Positions 48,111-51,332 of a DNA stretch of 51,332 bases are shown one piece after another (positions within the stretch are counted from its first letter, which is position 1; the number at the start of each line of letters is the position of its first letter). The notes beneath the pieces are model-generated. The model was not told the DNA's origin and searched no databases. It saw nothing but the letters and a program-made list of their open reading frames with translations. The DNA is from Haplomitrium mnioides (Eukaryota; Marchantiophyta; Haplomitriopsida; Calobryales). Location: positions 1 through 51,332 of the forward strand of contig JBNGIS010017857.1 in the NCBI GenBank assembly GCA_049999725.1, written 5' to 3'. Both the position numbers and the translations under genes were made by a program.

Positions 48111-48470
48111 CCAAAGTCTATGCGTGCATAAGAATCCACGCTCAACATGTGAACACTCCACTCCAAAGTCTAGGCACTCTTAAAAATCTAAGCTCAACAA
48201 ATAAACACTCCATCCCAAAGTCTATGCATGCATAGGAATACGAACTCACCAACTGAACACTCCACTTGAAAGTCTAGGCGCACCTAGGAATCCAAACTCA
48301 CCATCTAAACACTCCACCCCAAAGTCTATGCATGCATAGGAATCCGAACTCACCAACTGAACACTCCACCTGAAAGTCTAGGCTCACCTAGGAATCCGAA
48401 CTCACCATCTAAAAACTCCACCTCAAAGTCTATGCACGCATAGGAATCTGAACTCACCATCTCAACATTC
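48111..48470. repeat. 52-bp array, seven units, 3' of gene 1 copy C
   Basis: The phrase CCAAAGTCTATGC (or TGAAAGTCTAGGC) begins at 48111, 48163, 48215, 48267, 48319, 48371 and 48423, exactly 52 bp apart each time. Each unit holds a palindromic centre such as CTATGCATGCATAG or CTAGGCGCACCTAG, then GAATCCGAACTCACCA and ACACTCCAC. It corresponds in reverse complement to the two-unit version after copy A (3621-3725). Confidence 0.95.
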
Positions 48471-49054
48471 GACAACAAAGACTGATAAGAAGCTAGGTTT
48501 TAGGTTCCATAGAAGAGTTTTTGTATGTTGTACATTTTGCTTGCAAATCAAAGTCTATGCGCGCATAGGGTTCACACTTCTACAACCAAGAATAAAGATT
48601 GTAAACATTTTATTTTTGCAACAAACTCTACGCATGCAAAAGATTTTGATTTCTAATTCAGAATCTAAAAGTAAAAATGGGTACAAAGCTTTTCTTCTAA
48701 GTCAAACAACGCTAAAGATTTAAAATTTTACAACAAAGTCTTAAAAAGCAAAAAAAAATAGTCAATTTGGGCAGATACTTCAACAAGATAATAACCTTTA
48801 AAATTAAAAGAAAAATACTTATATTTTGGAGATGAAAATATTTCTACAAAGCAAATAAAAATATTAACTTTGAGTTAAAGTTTCATTTACATAGAACAAC
48901 ATTCAACTTGGAATGATTTATGGTCACAAGTTCAAGTTTACAAAAAAAATCCAACAAGCTGCTAAAAATGATTTTCAAATACTTTTGGAAATAATCATCT
49001 TAAATTATACCAGATTTGCAAATACAAAATACAGAACAAAATTATTGAAGGACT

Positions 49055-51332
49055 TTAGTCACTGGTCTTGATTTCTTTGGATTCAGCTTCAGAAGATTCA
49101 TCAAGGTTTGCTTGATCTATCTCAATGTTTATGACACTGATTGAATTTCTTTGAAGCATTTCAAGATTAAGGGTTTTTTGTTTTTCGTACTCAAATAGAT
49201 TTGCTTTAATGGTAGCTAGAGTGATTTTCATCAATTGGTTTTTCTGGGTGAGCAGAAAATCAGACGACAGAATCGTGATTTGTGTCAAATCAAGTATATC
49301 AATACGTAACTTGGATTTGCGTTTCCATTTTATTGCTGCTATTTTTTCTGGGAAGTATTGACCAGAAAATGCATCTTCAGCCAAACAAGCAAACCCTATA
49401 GAGCTCGTACTCGTTTTGGGTTTTGCGGATCTTCCTCATCAAATGACAAAACTTTGAGAACTTTGGCAACCCAAAACAATCTACTCTTTGGATTGAGAGA
49501 TGCAAAAACACAAATAAACATTCTAGCTTTCAAATAATGTAGATTGCTATATTTATACCCATATCAAGTATTGTGTGAAAGAGTCCCTTCTCGCAGCCTA
49601 GGTGCTCCATCATAGATTGCTCGATGTGTAGAAAGTATTTGTTGTATCAGACAAACATTTTGAAAATCATTACAAGTGTTTGACTGTTGTGAAGTTGGAA
49701 AGGTAAATTGTGCTTCGGGTTGTCATCTTTTTTTTTCAAGGATGTAAGCTGCAATCTCTTGTTAGGAAAGAAAAAAAGTCATTCCACCATTGAATATCAG
49801 AATCTGTAAAGAACTTGTAGCAGTTCTCAATTGTGTTGTTCCTTATTGAAATTACCACTTTCTCAACATCCACTTCTCTTTCTTCCTTTTGAGATTGTTT
49901 GATTTCAGAATATGCCTTGAGAGGAATCAATATTGAACTTAAAACTTTCTCTGTCCACTTTAAGTAGGCACTTTAGTTGACAAACACCATCCGCAAGTAG
50001 CCAAAATTCATCTATTGAAAACTGTTTGGTCCAAATCTTTGCTTTGGAATCATTTAATTGGAATTTGAATTGTTGATTAAAAGTAATATCATGTATCCTT
50101 TGAACCAGAGAAGGACTTTGCTGTAGAAGCATTTTGAAATCCCAAGTCTCCAACAAAAGAGTCACGTGAGGTTTAGGATTATAGGATAATTGAAGCACCT
50201 TGCTTAGACTGGTGATCATGGAAGCTTTGACACATTTTAAACATTTTGATAATCGGTTAAACATTTGATCAATTTGATCATGAGTATGGCCAACCATGAG
50301 AAATACCACCTTGACTTTTTGAAAAACATTCGTGGCAATAACGAGACTAAGATATCCAAACATGATAGAATTCTTATTCTCTCGTGTCGTGTTGTCCAGC
50401 TGAAGATACAAAGTTGGAGGCAACGGGTCTTCAAAGTCACATAATATTTTGTTGAGGATAGTAACTATCAAATTGGAATCGCTTCTCAAGTTTCCATATA
50501 TTAAGAAGACCCTCTTGTTGGTCACGATGAAGAAACAATTAGCAATTATATTTGATTGCATCAATCCAAAACAAGAAGGACATAAAACTAGTTCAGTAAA
50601 ACATATGTTGATACTTGTATCTTCAAAACAAAACCTTAGGTGTAAATAATATTCAAGGCATCTTAAACAAATGTTTGAAATTATTGAAACGAAACAGTTT
50701 GTAAAAGATAGAAAAGAAACTTTAGGCAATTTGAAAAAAAGAAAATCTATTTGGAAAAGAAAAAAACAAGATTTGCAAGAAAAGGTTACTAGATCACATC
50801 CTCTAAATGTTTAGGATGAGTGGAGGCAACAACACATCGTATGCGCGCATAGGACCAATACAACAACACCAATATCATAGCTTATTGTGCATGTTGTCGT
50901 GATTGGTTTTTAAAAAATCAAGAACAAATCCTATGCACGCATAGGATTTGCGAACAACAAAAACAAATTTTTCAATTTTTGTTTACAATGGCTTTTCAGT
51001 AAAAAGAACAAAAACAAAACTTGTTGCAAGGCTAAGGTCACAACAACAATCAAATTCATTTTCTGACTTCAGTCGACTGCAGAAAAGGTTGAAATTGAAA
51101 TATAAAGCACCAAATTCTATGCAAGCATAGACTCTCTTCTCAACACTCAGCTTGCTAAGAATTATTTGACTCCAATCTTCTTTGCTAAATAGCTTCAAAA
51201 AATATATATCTTTTAACTATAAGTTGAGAAAATATAACATCTCTAGAACTAAGTTTTGAGTCTAGAAAAAAAAACGATGGATTATCCAAGGGTGTCAAAA
51301 GAGAAGAAAGTTTGTTACCTTTGTCGGACTTC
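49055..51332 (-). pseudogene. Gene 1 copy C: transposon-like protein (DUF7869-like), best preserved core, runs off window
   Basis: The longest intact frame of the family here runs 50729 to 49905 (274 codons): DFEDPLPPTLYL, QLDNTTRENKNSIMF, VFLMVGHTHDQIDQMFNRL, ETWDFKMLLQQSPSLVQRI, FNQQFKFQLNDSKAKI. The YKFFTDSDIQWWNDFF block follows (about 49815), then the C-terminal domain 49570-49055 with FWVAKVLKV, DAFSGQYFPEKIAAIKWKRK and an acidic tail ending ESKEIKTSD. Relative to copy A it lacks about 210 bp (A: about 1295-1505), joined at VTNKRVF, so the HVV block is gone. 50750-51332 is intron-like with the ATGCGCGCAT motif and continues beyond the window. Asp of LDN and both His of GHTH are kept. 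Nuclease/transposase role is inference. Confidence 0.78.
50830..50960. repeat. Palindromic motif pair in the copy C intron-like region
   Basis: CGTATGCGCGCATAGGACC near 50838 and TCCTATGCACGCATAGGATT at 50929-50948, the same position relative to coding blocks as 13260-13460 in copy B and 890-910 in copy A. Confidence 0.65.

Noticed and set aside
1-51332. tRNA, rRNA or other structured RNA genes
   Set aside because: I saw no cloverleaf with A and B boxes or rRNA segments on either strand; the only tRNA-like match is the Gypsy primer-binding site.

Overview
The window looks like nuclear DNA of a land plant, AT-rich, with one intact host gene in 51 kb. The host gene has the plant form of ribophorin I. 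The repeats are Copia and Gypsy retrotransposons, a satellite, and a transposon-like gene family that I remember as common in bryophytes, ferns and oomycetes. A non-flowering plant is my guess. The assembly carries one 100-N gap and two 10-N gaps.

Layout. 1-3004 (+) is a decayed copy (copy A) of an intron-bearing, transposon-like gene ('gene 1'), followed by repeat-rich AT DNA. 5643-9927 (-) is a complete ten-exon OST1/ribophorin I gene (620 aa). Its TATA-bearing upstream sequence is present in three tandem copies. Upstream lie two stray satellite monomers, a GC-rich minisatellite and a Copia RNase H remnant. 11905-15420 (-) is gene 1 copy B. Head to head with it, 15880-19635 (+) is a broken intron-bearing gene ('gene 2') combining a ParB-like motif with a beta-order N6/N4-type DNA methyltransferase. 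I propose that copy B and gene 2 form one two-gene mobile element. 20212-23280 (+) is a decayed Copia element.

From about 23286 to 47200 the window is mainly a tandem satellite with a 49-bp monomer and frequent 98-bp dimers. It is interrupted by a Copia element (27091-34585, +) whose 3' LTR is reduced to about 15 bp, and by an internally deleted Gypsy element (38865-41473, -) with a candidate 5-bp target duplication. 47200-51332 is gene 1 copy C (-), running off the window, with a regular 52-bp repeat array at its 3' side.

How parts fit: OST1 would work in N-glycosylation in the ER. Everything else is selfish or structural DNA. Gene 1 and gene 2 share an unusual signature, namely introns and flanks filled with short palindromic repeats built on ATGCGCGCAT and GGACTTCAAAGTCC. 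This shared signature, together with the divergent arrangement, is the main candidate for an undescribed system here.
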